64,000 nt of DNA from Parerythrobacter aestuarii. Its GTDB lineage: Bacteria > Pseudomonadota > Alphaproteobacteria > Sphingomonadales > Sphingomonadaceae. Shown in pieces: positions 53,735 to 61,168 of the stretch. Under the pieces are notes generated by a model that worked only from the letters and a program-made list of their open reading frames with translations, did not search any database and was not told the origin of the DNA. The stretch covers positions 2,108,001 to 2,172,000 of the forward strand of contig NZ_JARBWD010000001.1 of the NCBI RefSeq assembly GCF_030140925.1. The letters run 5' to 3'. Numbering within the stretch: the stretch's first letter is position 1; each line of letters begins with the position of its first letter. The position numbers and the translations under genes were made by a program.

Positions 53735-53760
53735 AAAAAGGGCGGCCCGCTGGCCGCCCC
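53735..53760 (-). terminator. intrinsic terminator of the F0 ATP synthase operon
   Basis: On the minus strand GGGCGGCC pairs with GGCCGCCC (53752-53759 with 53740-53747) and TTTTTC follows. It lies about 27 bases after the atpF stop. The stem could also help end the convergent MDR transcript, though no T-run lies on that side. Confidence 0.85.
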
Positions 53761-53786
53761 CTCTTGATCCCACAATAGGTCCAGCC

Positions 53787-54365
53787 TCAGAGGTTCGAAA
53801 TCACCTCGTCCGCCAGCGCCTTGTCGGCGGCGGCATCGTGGCCTTCCGCGATCAGCTTGCGGCTGGCAGCGGTGGCAGCAGCAGCAGCGGTGGCGCGGAC
53901 TTCGTCGATTGCATCGCGCTCGGCAGCGGAAATCTTGTCTTCAGCCATCTTCTTGCGGCGTTCGATCAGCGCCTTGCTGTCGGCTTCGGCCTTCTCGAGG
54001 ATGGCGTCAGCTTCGTGCCTGGCGTTTTCCATCATCGCTTCGGCGTCTTTCTCCGCATTGGCGATCTTGGAGCTATATTCGTCGCGCAGCGCCTCTGCTT
54101 CGGCGCGCAAAGTCTTGGCTTCGTCGAGCTGCTGCTTGATCTCGGCGATCTTGTTGTCGAGCCCGCCAGCAATCAGCGCCGGGACCTTCTTCCACAAAAC
54201 CACGAGGATGAGCACCAGCATGGCCACGGAGACCCACTGGTAAGGCTCCAGCCCGAAAGCGGTCGGATCGGCGTGCGCCACGGTTTCGCCGTGCCCTTCG
54301 GCGACGAATACCTCGGCAGCTTCGGTCTCGAACACCTCGGGTGCGTTGGTCTGAGCGTTAGCCAT
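53787..54365 (-). CDS. atpF: F0 ATP synthase subunit b
   Basis: A 192-residue b-type subunit: a hydrophilic N-part of about 38 residues, one membrane helix (VSVAMLVLILVVLWKKVPAL), then a long charged coiled coil. It forms the peripheral stalk with b'. The start overlaps the b' stop by 8 bases. Last gene of atpI-B-E-F'-F. Which of the two paralogues is named b or b' is by position and by the longer N-terminal part. Confidence 0.9.
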   Translation of the reverse strand: MANAQTNAPEVFETEAAEVFVAEGHGETVAHADPTAFGLEPYQWVSVAMLVLILVVLWKKVPALIAGGLDNKIAEIKQQLDEAKTLRAEAEALRDEYSSKIANAEKDAEAMMENARHEADAILEKAEADSKALIERRKKMAEDKISAAERDAIDEVRATAAAAATAASRKLIAEGHDAAADKALADEVISNL

Positions 54366-54852
54366 GGGTCATGGCCTCCTTCACGGCCTTGGCCGCCGCC
54401 GCACCGGTCACCTTCACGCCAGCAAGGCGCGATACGATGTCCTGCGCAGCCTCGGCAGCCACGGTTTCCACTTCGGCCATGGCTTCGGCGCGAGCGGTGC
54501 CAATCCGTTCTTCAGCCTCGGCCAGCTTCTTGTCGAGCCGCTTCTGGGCTGCAGCGACTTTCTTTTCCGAGGCCGCCGCGGCTTCCGCCTTGGCTTCGGC
54601 CACGAGTTTCTGCGCCGCAGCGCGGTTCTCGTTTTCGCGCACCCGCCAGGCTTCTTCCTCGGCATCGGCCTTGTCGCGCGCGGCCTGCGCAGCGGCAAGG
54701 TCGCCCGCGATCTGCTGGTCGCGCTGCCCCACCGTCGCCATCACGCGCGGAACCATGCCCCGGCCAATGACGAAGAACGTGAACCCGAAGAATACCAGCA
54801 ACCAGAAGATCTGGCTGGAGTAGGTTTCAGCGAGCTGGGCTATCTGGGGCAT
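54358..54852 (-). CDS. atpF': F0 ATP synthase subunit b'
   Basis: A 164-residue stalk subunit opening MPQIAQLAETYSSQIFWLLV, with one membrane helix at about 14-32 and an Ala/Glu/Lys-rich coiled coil. Divergent b and b' subunits instead of a b homodimer are typical of Alphaproteobacteria and photosynthetic bacteria. A hairpin lies in the 84-base gap between atpE and this gene. Confidence 0.92.
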   Translation of the reverse strand: MPQIAQLAETYSSQIFWLLVFFGFTFFVIGRGMVPRVMATVGQRDQQIAGDLAAAQAARDKADAEEEAWRVRENENRAAAQKLVAEAKAEAAAASEKKVAAAQKRLDKKLAEAEERIGTARAEAMAEVETVAAEAAQDIVSRLAGVKVTGAAAAKAVKEAMTHG

Positions 54853-54893
54853 GAGTGCGGTCCCGGAAAGTCAGTCAGGAAAGGGATGTGACG

Positions 54894-54916
54894 GGGCCGG
54901 AACTTATGCCCGGCCC
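54894..54916 (-). promoter_or_regulatory. hairpin between atpE and atpF'
   Basis: GGGCCGG (54894-54900) and CCGGCCC (54910-54916) around a 9-base loop, without a T-run. As the c subunit is needed in many more copies than b', a stem after atpE could protect its mRNA or reduce read-through; that is inference. Confidence 0.4.
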
Positions 54917-54936
54917 TGCCAAAGCTGTTGGCTGTC

Positions 54937-55164
54937 TTAAGCGACGAAGATCAGGATCATCGCGACGACGAACGCCAGCAGGCCGAGAAGCTCGGCAGCG
55001 GCGAAGCCGATGAACAGGCGGCCCTGCTGGCCGTCGGCAGCACCCGGGTTGCGGAGAGCCGATTCGAGGAACGAGCCGAACACGTTACCCACACCGATGG
55101 CGGCCATGCCGGCACCGATAGCTGCGAGACCCGCACCGACCAGCTTTGCTGCTTCTGCGTCCAT
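54937..55164 (-). CDS. atpE: F0 ATP synthase subunit c
   Basis: A 75-residue hairpin of two membrane helices that makes the rotor ring. The ion-binding carboxylate is Glu58 (GFAAAELLGLLAF); helix 1 has the Gly-rich run GAGLAAIGAGMAAIGVG. The sodium-type ligand set is absent, so protons are the likely ion. AAGGAG about 9 bases before the ATG is the strongest ribosome site of the operon, fitting the high copy need. Confidence 0.97.
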   Translation of the reverse strand: MDAEAAKLVGAGLAAIGAGMAAIGVGNVFGSFLESALRNPGAADGQQGRLFIGFAAAELLGLLAFVVAMILIFVA

Positions 55165-55208
55165 TGTACTAACTCCTTGGAAAAATTCTGTTTGGTTGAA
55201 AAAGCGAC

Positions 55209-55997
55209 TTAGTGAAGGTTTTCAGCGTCGTTGAGATACAGCGAGGTCAACAACGCGAAGACATAGGCCTGGATGCCGGCAACGAGGATCTCCAGCGCGG
55301 AGATGCCGATCATCAGGGCGAAGCTCGGGACCGATACCAGCAGGCCGATCCCGGCACCGGCATTGATGCCATTGATGACAAAGCCCGAGAGCACCTTCAG
55401 CAGCACGTGCCCGGCCATCATGGCCACGAACAGTCGCAGGCCAAGGCTGAAGGGGCGAACCATGAAGCTGATAAGCTCGATCGGGAAGATCACCGGAACC
55501 ATCGGCAACGGCGTGCCATGCGGCACGAACAGGCTGAAAAAGTGGAAGCCGTGCTTCCAGAAGCCCACGATCAGCACGATCGAGAAGCTGATGATCGCCA
55601 GCACACCGGTGATGGTGAAATGGCTGGTGAAGGTGAACGGGTGGATGCCCAAGACGCCCAGCGGCAGCAGGCCCAGCATGTTGCCAAACAGGATGAACAT
55701 GAACAGCGAGAAGACGTAGGGCACGTACTTTTTGCCCGCCTTGCCGATGTTCACTTCCAGCATGTTGTCGATGAAGCCGGTGAAGAATTCCACCATCATC
55801 TGCCAGCGACCGGGGACCAGCTGGCCCTTCATCCCGCCCCACACGAACGCGGCCAGCAGGATGGTGGTGACCAGCATCCATGCAGCGCTGTTGGTGAACG
55901 CGATGTTGTAGCCGGCAATTTCCCAGTTCGCCGAGCCGAGAATCGGCTCGATGGTGAACTGGTGCATCGGATCGACTTTGCCTTCTTCGGCCGCCAC
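55209..55997 (-). CDS. atpB: F0 ATP synthase subunit a
   Basis: A 262-residue membrane protein with five to six helices; the essential Arg is in SLGLRLFVAMMAGH and the C-terminal helix has GIQAYVFALLTSLYL. It forms the proton half-channels against the c ring. The start is GTG at 55997 with AAGGAT upstream; Met11 would be an alternative. It follows atpI by 38 bases. Confidence 0.96.
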   Translation of the reverse strand: MAAEEGKVDPMHQFTIEPILGSANWEIAGYNIAFTNSAAWMLVTTILLAAFVWGGMKGQLVPGRWQMMVEFFTGFIDNMLEVNIGKAGKKYVPYVFSLFMFILFGNMLGLLPLGVLGIHPFTFTSHFTITGVLAIISFSIVLIVGFWKHGFHFFSLFVPHGTPLPMVPVIFPIELISFMVRPFSLGLRLFVAMMAGHVLLKVLSGFVINGINAGAGIGLLVSVPSFALMIGISALEILVAGIQAYVFALLTSLYLNDAENLH

Positions 55998-56035
55998 GTG
56001 AAATCCTTACGCGTTTCGGCGAACCCGCCTTGCCG

Positions 56036-56380
56036 TCAGCCCCTATTCGACAAGTCGTCGGAGCCTTCGGGCGGCGTGTTCGCCATCCGGAACACATTCC
56101 TGAAGGCAACGACTATCCCGAGGAACAGCCCCACCAACAGGCCCCACGGATTGGTGTCACTCAGATAGCCGACGGCATATCCGATCACCGTTCCGCCCAG
56201 GAGCCCGCCGAGAAGGTCCGCCAGCACCCGGTTTCCGCTGCGATAGTTCGCGTCGGAACCGCTGCCCCGCGGCCGGTTGCGCTCCTCTTCACGCTCGCGT
56301 GCGGCCTTTAACCGCTCTTCGAGCGCGTCGATACGCGCATCCTCGGCAATGGGTTCCCGTGCGGGCTTCTCGTCGCTCAT
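56036..56380 (-). CDS. atpI: AtpI/AtpZ-like ATP synthase assembly protein
   Basis: A 114-residue protein: charged N-part with a short coiled coil (DALEERLKAAREREEERN), then two membrane helices (LADLLGGLLGGTVIGYAVGY; GLLVGLFLGIVVAFRNVF). This matches the AtpI/AtpZ family that heads F0 operons and aids c-ring assembly. AAGGAG precedes the ATG at 56380. First gene of the operon. Confidence 0.88.
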   Translation of the reverse strand: MSDEKPAREPIAEDARIDALEERLKAAREREEERNRPRGSGSDANYRSGNRVLADLLGGLLGGTVIGYAVGYLSDTNPWGLLVGLFLGIVVAFRNVFRMANTPPEGSDDLSNRG

Positions 56381-56411
56381 GCCTTGCTCCTTTTGGGAAG
56401 GGTTGCGCGGC

Positions 56412-56505
56412 ACGGGCAAGAGCTGCCCGCCAAGGGCGCCGCCCCCTTAGAAGGGGGGTAAAAGCAAGTCAACCGGACAGCGGGGGAATCCGCGGTCCGG
56501 TTGAC
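56412..56505 (-). terminator. hairpin-rich region: probable ydbL terminator and atpI leader
   Basis: A long stem, GTCAACCGGAC (56468-56478) with GTCCGGTTGAC (56495-56505), continued inside by GCGG/CCGC, lies 30 bases after the ydbL stop; on the minus strand TTGCTTTTA follows, a weak T-run. Farther on are CCCCCTT/AAGGGGG (56442-56448, 56451-56457) and GGGCA/TGCCC near 56414-56428. The first probably ends ydbH-ynbE-ydbL; the others would be in the atpI leader. Confidence 0.6.
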
Positions 56506-56535
56506 GATATTTCTGCAACCTGTGTTGCGATGGAG

Positions 56536-56925
56536 CTAGGGGCAGCGCGGATCACGCGTCGGCGCAGCGCTGGTGCGGGTTTCCCAAGCGCCCGCAGGCG
56601 TCTGGTACTTTTCCCCCGGGACAGTCCGCTGGATCAGCTCGCAACCCTGCGCAAAGGCGTATTCCTGCAACGTCACGTTCTGGGCCTGCGCACGCTCGGT
56701 ATAGTTGGCGCGGCGCTTGATATTGATGTCAGCAACCAGCGCTTCGATATCGCCCGACTGCGCTCCGACAACACCGAGATAGCCGTCGGGCTTCTCGCCA
56801 ACCTGGCCTGCGGCGCGCGCTGCGGCATAGGCGGGCGAACGCTGGAAATAGGCCGAAGCGGGTACTGCCAGCGCTGCTGCCAGCACGGTTGCGATTGCGG
56901 TCTTGCCAAAGCTGCTTTTCAACAT
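56536..56925 (-). CDS. ydbL: YdbL family (DUF1318) periplasmic protein
   Basis: A 129-residue exported protein: signal peptide (ATVLAAALAVPASA/Y), then the DUF1318 pattern GYLGVVGAQSGDIEALVADINIKRRANYTE (cited segment starts about residue 48; key residues GYLG and NxKR) and the AQGCELI motif. In E. coli YdbL works with YdbH and YnbE in a phospholipid path across the periplasm and affects YdbH-YnbE assembly. ATG at 56925 gives the signal peptide; a GTG 8 codons earlier is possible. Confidence 0.88.
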   Translation of the reverse strand: MLKSSFGKTAIATVLAAALAVPASAYFQRSPAYAAARAAGQVGEKPDGYLGVVGAQSGDIEALVADINIKRRANYTERAQAQNVTLQEYAFAQGCELIQRTVPGEKYQTPAGAWETRTSAAPTRDPRCP

Positions 56926-56953
56926 GGCTTCAAAATCCCTCAAAAACACACCG

Positions 56954-57193
56954 TCAGAAAATTCCGGCGTTCTCTTCGATATTGTCCTCGACGTCAGCGG
57001 CCAGGCGGTAGATGACTTCCTGCCGGATATTGATGTTGAGCTCGATCACGATGGGCTCCGAGGGCGCATTCACATTGATGCACCCGCCCAGCATGACCGG
57101 TGCCAGCACCGATCCGGACATCAGCCAGAACCCCCGTTTCATGCCCGCTGTTGTCGCACCGGACAGGAGACCCGTCAAATTCGCTTGCATCAT
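56954..57193 (-). CDS. ynbE: YnbE family outer-membrane lipoprotein
   Basis: A 79-residue lipoprotein (62 if ATG 57142 is used) with lipobox VMLGGC. The mature part, NVNAPSEPIVIELNINIRQEV then DNIEENAGIF, is the YnbE pattern. In E. coli YnbE stacks beta strands on the end of the YdbH tube at the outer membrane. ATG 57193 has the better ribosome site (GAGGA), ATG 57142 the more normal signal length. It starts 2 bases after the ydbH stop. Confidence 0.85.
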   Translation of the reverse strand: MMQANLTGLLSGATTAGMKRGFWLMSGSVLAPVMLGGCINVNAPSEPIVIELNINIRQEVIYRLAADVEDNIEENAGIF

Positions 57194-57195
57194 GG

Positions 57196-60100
57196 CTAAT
57201 CCTCGCTTTCGCGGTCCTGAATAGGTGGTGTGCCGTCGGTTAAGCCGGCGGCTGGTGGTGTCGGTTTGTCGAGCAGCCCCAGCCCTTGCGGGTCGGGCAC
57301 GTAGTCGGGGTCGTACAGCGAGCGCATGTTGTTGAGCAGCTGGTAGAAAGGTGCCCGGATATTGACGTTGAAGCGGATCGGCAGCTTTGCCAATCGCCTG
57401 GTCACGAAATTGCGGCTGGCACCCTCGCCCTGGCTCACCCCTTCAAAACTGATGGCGGTCAGCACCTCGCCCGACAATGGCCCTTCGACGCCGACACGCA
57501 TCTGCCTGAAATCGAGCGACTGGAGCGACCGGAAGGCAAAATTGGCAATCGCGCCCATGTCCTCATAAGTCAGCTCGCCGACATAGGAGAGATTGCCACC
57601 TGGTGGCCGAGCGATCAGCACGCTTTCCTCGATGAAGCCGTTGCCGAATTCGTCGAAATAGACCTGCACCGTGCCGTCGAAAGTACCGCGGGCCGCAAGG
57701 TTGCTCATCTCCAGCCGCTCGATGAACAGCGCGGCATCGAGCCCTTCGATCTCGAAGATGTAGCGGCGCTCCTCGGGTTTCGAGAAATCCAGCAGCGAAC
57801 GGCGCATGGTCAGCGTCCCGCCCAGCCACGGCCAGGTCCCGCCTTTGAGGTCGAGCAGCGTGCCATTAGTCAGTTGCCAAACAATCTCCCCATCTTCGGC
57901 TTCGATCCCGGGATTGACCGATTGCACGAACAGCCGCTGGTTCGGAGCTGTAGTAAGGCTCAGCAAATCATCGAACACGATGGTCCCCGATGCGCCTTTC
58001 ACGGGGCCAAATGGGGCGGCGAGATCAAACCTGTCGGTGCTGAAGCGGCCCGTACTTGTCACTGCATCGCCATTCCAGTCGATCCGGCCTTCGCCGCGAA
58101 TGGTACCGTCGGCCAGCGCAACCAGCCCCTTGGCAAGCTCTGTCAGAGTGACAGGCTGCAACTGGCCGTCGAAGCGCAGCCCGGCGGTATCCAGATCGGC
58201 GGACCCAACTCCGCTGCCGAGGTCATGCCTAATCTCTACTGCAGTAACGACCCGCTGGCTGGACGGTTCGCGCAAGGCCGCATTGGCCATGATCCTGCTG
58301 TCCTGCAGGACGAGCCCGGCACCGCGCGCAACAAGCGGATAGAACCGGTCCTCATCCTCACGATCCTCGACCCGGAACGCGCCATTGCCGATCGTGAGCA
58401 CGCTGTCCTGGTAGCTCCAGTTGCCACTGGCATCGAAGATGTCGAGCGGTACCGGGTCCAGAGCGATGTCCGCCATCGCAAACGTGCCGGACAACACCTG
58501 GCCCAGCTCACCGCCGAATTCCGCGACCTTAAAGCGGGCGGCACTACCGTCATTCCCGATCACCATCGACACGTCGTTCGCAACCAACGTGCCTGGCCAT
58601 GCAAGCCCGACCGGGCCTGTCGAAAGCGTCAGCGGCGAACCGGCAAGGTTACCCTTGATATCGAGCGCCGCAGTACCCGCAGCCACTCGCAAGCCATCGG
58701 CATCGTAGCGCACGATCGGCTGGCCCGACTGCGGGCACAGCGTCATCTGCTTGGCATCGAGCGTCAGGTCGTAATAGCTGAGGCGCTCGAACGCGATCGG
58801 GGTGCAGCCCTGCCACATGCTGAAATTGCCATTCGCTGCCAGCTGACCGGCAATCGGCACATTGAGCCCGCGCACTTCGCCACCGGGAAGCGGGCCATCA
58901 GCCTGCATGGCCCCTGCCAGCTGCATGGCGCCAGAGCGTGCCTGGCGGATCTCAAGGTCGGAAAAGGCCAGCCTGCTGCCCTGCGCCTCGTAGGGAGCCA
59001 TGCGGATGCGGAAGACCGAATTCCCGCCGCCATCTCGCTCCATCCGCCCCTGCACCTGCGGCAAGCCAGCGCCACCCATGGCGATATTGCCGGAGAGCAG
59101 CGGTACACCACGGGCACCAAAACGAGCTTCTACGCGCGACAGGGCTGCCAGGGTGTCCCCGCCCCTGCCCGCAAGGCTGATCCGCGGTGCGACGAACGTC
59201 ACTGTCCCATCGCTTGTCCGCACGGTGAGGTCGGCAGCAAGCGACGCTCCGCGCACTTCGCGCTCGATCGCTCCGGCCAGCTGGCCAAGCAGGGGTGCCG
59301 CAAGGGTCCCCACTGCCGAACCCTGCGCCTCGCGCAATGCGGCCGACAGCGCCGGATCGAGCAGCAGGTCCTCTCCCTCCAGTTCGATATCCGATTGCAG
59401 CGCAGCGAGGCCTACATCAGTGCGAGCAGACCCGGTCACCCGTACTACCGCGAAGCCCATCTGCGCCGCCATCGCCTGGCCCAGGGCAGCGTCAAAGCCG
59501 GAGACCAGCCGTTCGCCGCGCAGGCTGGCATCGGCCTTGAGCTCAGTCACCTGCACCGCCCCGCCATTGAATGCGAGGCGCCCCAGCGTGCCGTTGACCG
59601 AACCCTCCCCGCCATCGAGGGTTGCATCACCCGTCAGCCTGAGCGCCAGCTCCGCCCCATCGAGCGCGATACCACTCGCCGCGCAGCGCGAAGGATCCAT
59701 GCGGAGCGGACCAGCGAACGCGGGCTTGCCAGCGGAAACAGTGACATCGCCATAGAGCGTCAGCCGCTGCAGATCGCAGCCGCCATAGGCAAGGTTGGGC
59801 GCAATCGCCGCCAGCTTGCCGGCAAATCCATCATCCAGTTCGCCCTCACCTTCGGCCTTGATACCGACGCCGCCCCACGGCGTTTCGATTCGGGCGCGGC
59901 CATCGGTGAGCTTGAGATCAAGATCGGGCAGGCCGGGCGGCCGATCGCTTCCGGCATAGATCACCTTGTCGAGCGTGCCGAAACTCAGCGTGCCGTCTTC
60001 CTTGACCCGCCCTAAGAGTCGCGGCCGCACCAGTTCGACCCGTCCAATGGCAGGAAAGCCGAAGCGATAACGCAGGTTGACGGTGACCTGCTCGATGGTG

Positions 60101-60369
60101 AGGTCAGGATTGTCAGGGTCGCCCAGAATCACATTGCGCACGACCTGCCTGGCCGGTCCGATCGATCCGATCTCATAGGTGGCAGGCAAGTCATATTGAG
60201 CGAGCTGGTCACCGATGACGTTGTCGGCAATCCTTTCGCGCGTGAGCCAGACTATGAGCAGGCCGACAACGAGCATGGCGAGCAACCCGAGCCCGCCGAT
60301 CCGCACCACGCGCCAGATCGCCCGATCGGTCCGGGCCGCTGCAACCGCCGTATCTTCGCCCGTTTCCAT
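57196..60369 (-). CDS. ydbH: YdbH family AsmA-like intermembrane lipid transporter
   Basis: A 1057-residue protein anchored in the inner membrane by one helix at about 22-45 (GGLGLLAMLVVGLLIVWL), with a periplasmic part of repeated beta-strand grooves typical of AsmA-like bridge proteins, and the conserved C-terminal domain (FEGVSQGEGASRNFVTRRL). Such proteins carry phospholipids to the outer membrane beside TamB and YhdP in E. coli. ATG at 60369 follows GGAG. The order ydbH-ynbE-ydbL matches E. coli. Confidence 0.9.
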   Translation of the reverse strand: METGEDTAVAAARTDRAIWRVVRIGGLGLLAMLVVGLLIVWLTRERIADNVIGDQLAQYDLPATYEIGSIGPARQVVRNVILGDPDNPDLTIEQVTVNLRYRFGFPAIGRVELVRPRLLGRVKEDGTLSFGTLDKVIYAGSDRPPGLPDLDLKLTDGRARIETPWGGVGIKAEGEGELDDGFAGKLAAIAPNLAYGGCDLQRLTLYGDVTVSAGKPAFAGPLRMDPSRCAASGIALDGAELALRLTGDATLDGGEGSVNGTLGRLAFNGGAVQVTELKADASLRGERLVSGFDAALGQAMAAQMGFAVVRVTGSARTDVGLAALQSDIELEGEDLLLDPALSAALREAQGSAVGTLAAPLLGQLAGAIEREVRGASLAADLTVRTSDGTVTFVAPRISLAGRGGDTLAALSRVEARFGARGVPLLSGNIAMGGAGLPQVQGRMERDGGGNSVFRIRMAPYEAQGSRLAFSDLEIRQARSGAMQLAGAMQADGPLPGGEVRGLNVPIAGQLAANGNFSMWQGCTPIAFERLSYYDLTLDAKQMTLCPQSGQPIVRYDADGLRVAAGTAALDIKGNLAGSPLTLSTGPVGLAWPGTLVANDVSMVIGNDGSAARFKVAEFGGELGQVLSGTFAMADIALDPVPLDIFDASGNWSYQDSVLTIGNGAFRVEDREDEDRFYPLVARGAGLVLQDSRIMANAALREPSSQRVVTAVEIRHDLGSGVGSADLDTAGLRFDGQLQPVTLTELAKGLVALADGTIRGEGRIDWNGDAVTSTGRFSTDRFDLAAPFGPVKGASGTIVFDDLLSLTTAPNQRLFVQSVNPGIEAEDGEIVWQLTNGTLLDLKGGTWPWLGGTLTMRRSLLDFSKPEERRYIFEIEGLDAALFIERLEMSNLAARGTFDGTVQVYFDEFGNGFIEESVLIARPPGGNLSYVGELTYEDMGAIANFAFRSLQSLDFRQMRVGVEGPLSGEVLTAISFEGVSQGEGASRNFVTRRLAKLPIRFNVNIRAPFYQLLNNMRSLYDPDYVPDPQGLGLLDKPTPPAAGLTDGTPPIQDRESED

Positions 60370-60441
60370 TACCCTCCACTTGCGCGTTTCGCCCAGCAAA
60401 GGCAATGGTTTGCACTTGCTTGGATTTGTCATGGGGGTTGC

Positions 60442-61152
60442 TTGCCGCAGACAGACGGAAAATCCGGGGCTGCAAAGCCTGCGCACGACGCGGTCGGCCA
60501 TCGCGCCCGCCTGCGCGAGCGGCTGCTCGGTGGCGGGTCGGAGGCGCTGGCTGATTATGAAGTGCTGGAATACTTGCTGTTCGCTGCCTTTCGCCAGGGC
60601 GATACCAAGCCCATAGCAAAGCGTCTGATAAAGCGGTTCGGGTCGCTTTCCGCCGTGCTCAATGCGGAACCAGGCGCGCTTGCCCGCGAGAAGGGTATGG
60701 GCGAAGCCAGTGCCGCCGCGCTAAAGGCTGTTGCCCTTGCCGCCCGCCGCATGGCACGCAACGAAGTGCAGGCGAAACCGGTGCTGGGCAGCTGGCAAGC
60801 GCTGCTCGACTATCTCACCGTCGACATGGCGCATCTCACGGTTGAGCGGGTACGTGTTCTCTACCTCAATGCCCGCAATGAACTGATCCAGGACCACCAT
60901 GTCGGCGACGGCTCGATCGACGAGGCCGCGATACACCCCCGCGAAGTCATCCGCCGCGGGCTTGACCTGGGCGCGACCGCGCTGATCCTTGTCCACAACC
61001 ACCCGAGCGGCAATCCCGAGCCGAGTCGGGCCGACGTCCAGATCACGGCTCGCATCGCCGAGGCCGGGCGGCTGCTGGGCATCATTGTCCACGATCATGT
61101 CATTGTCGGCCGAGACGGGCATACCAGCCTGCGGGCCAAAGGCCTGATCTGA
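60442..61152 (+). CDS. radC: RadC/JAB-domain protein
   Basis: A 236-residue protein of the RadC family: a helix-hairpin-helix part (LLFAAFRQGDTKPIAKRLI; EKGMGEASAAALKAV) and a JAMM-type metal site LILVHNHPSGNPEPSRAD. Despite the name, a DNA repair role was not confirmed in E. coli; the JAB domain suggests a metallo-hydrolase. The start is probably TTG at 60442 with GGGGG upstream, as no in-frame ATG is near. Divergent from ydbH. Confidence 0.85.
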   Translation: MPQTDGKSGAAKPAHDAVGHRARLRERLLGGGSEALADYEVLEYLLFAAFRQGDTKPIAKRLIKRFGSLSAVLNAEPGALAREKGMGEASAAALKAVALAARRMARNEVQAKPVLGSWQALLDYLTVDMAHLTVERVRVLYLNARNELIQDHHVGDGSIDEAAIHPREVIRRGLDLGATALILVHNHPSGNPEPSRADVQITARIAEAGRLLGIIVHDHVIVGRDGHTSLRAKGLI

Positions 61153-61168
61153 GCGCCTGGGATCGCCC

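Noticed and set aside
57286-60015. A 909-codon open frame on the plus strand opposite ydbH
   Set aside because: It is the complement of a recognisable AsmA-like gene; the translation is Arg/His/Gln-rich with no domain, a usual shadow in G+C-rich DNA.
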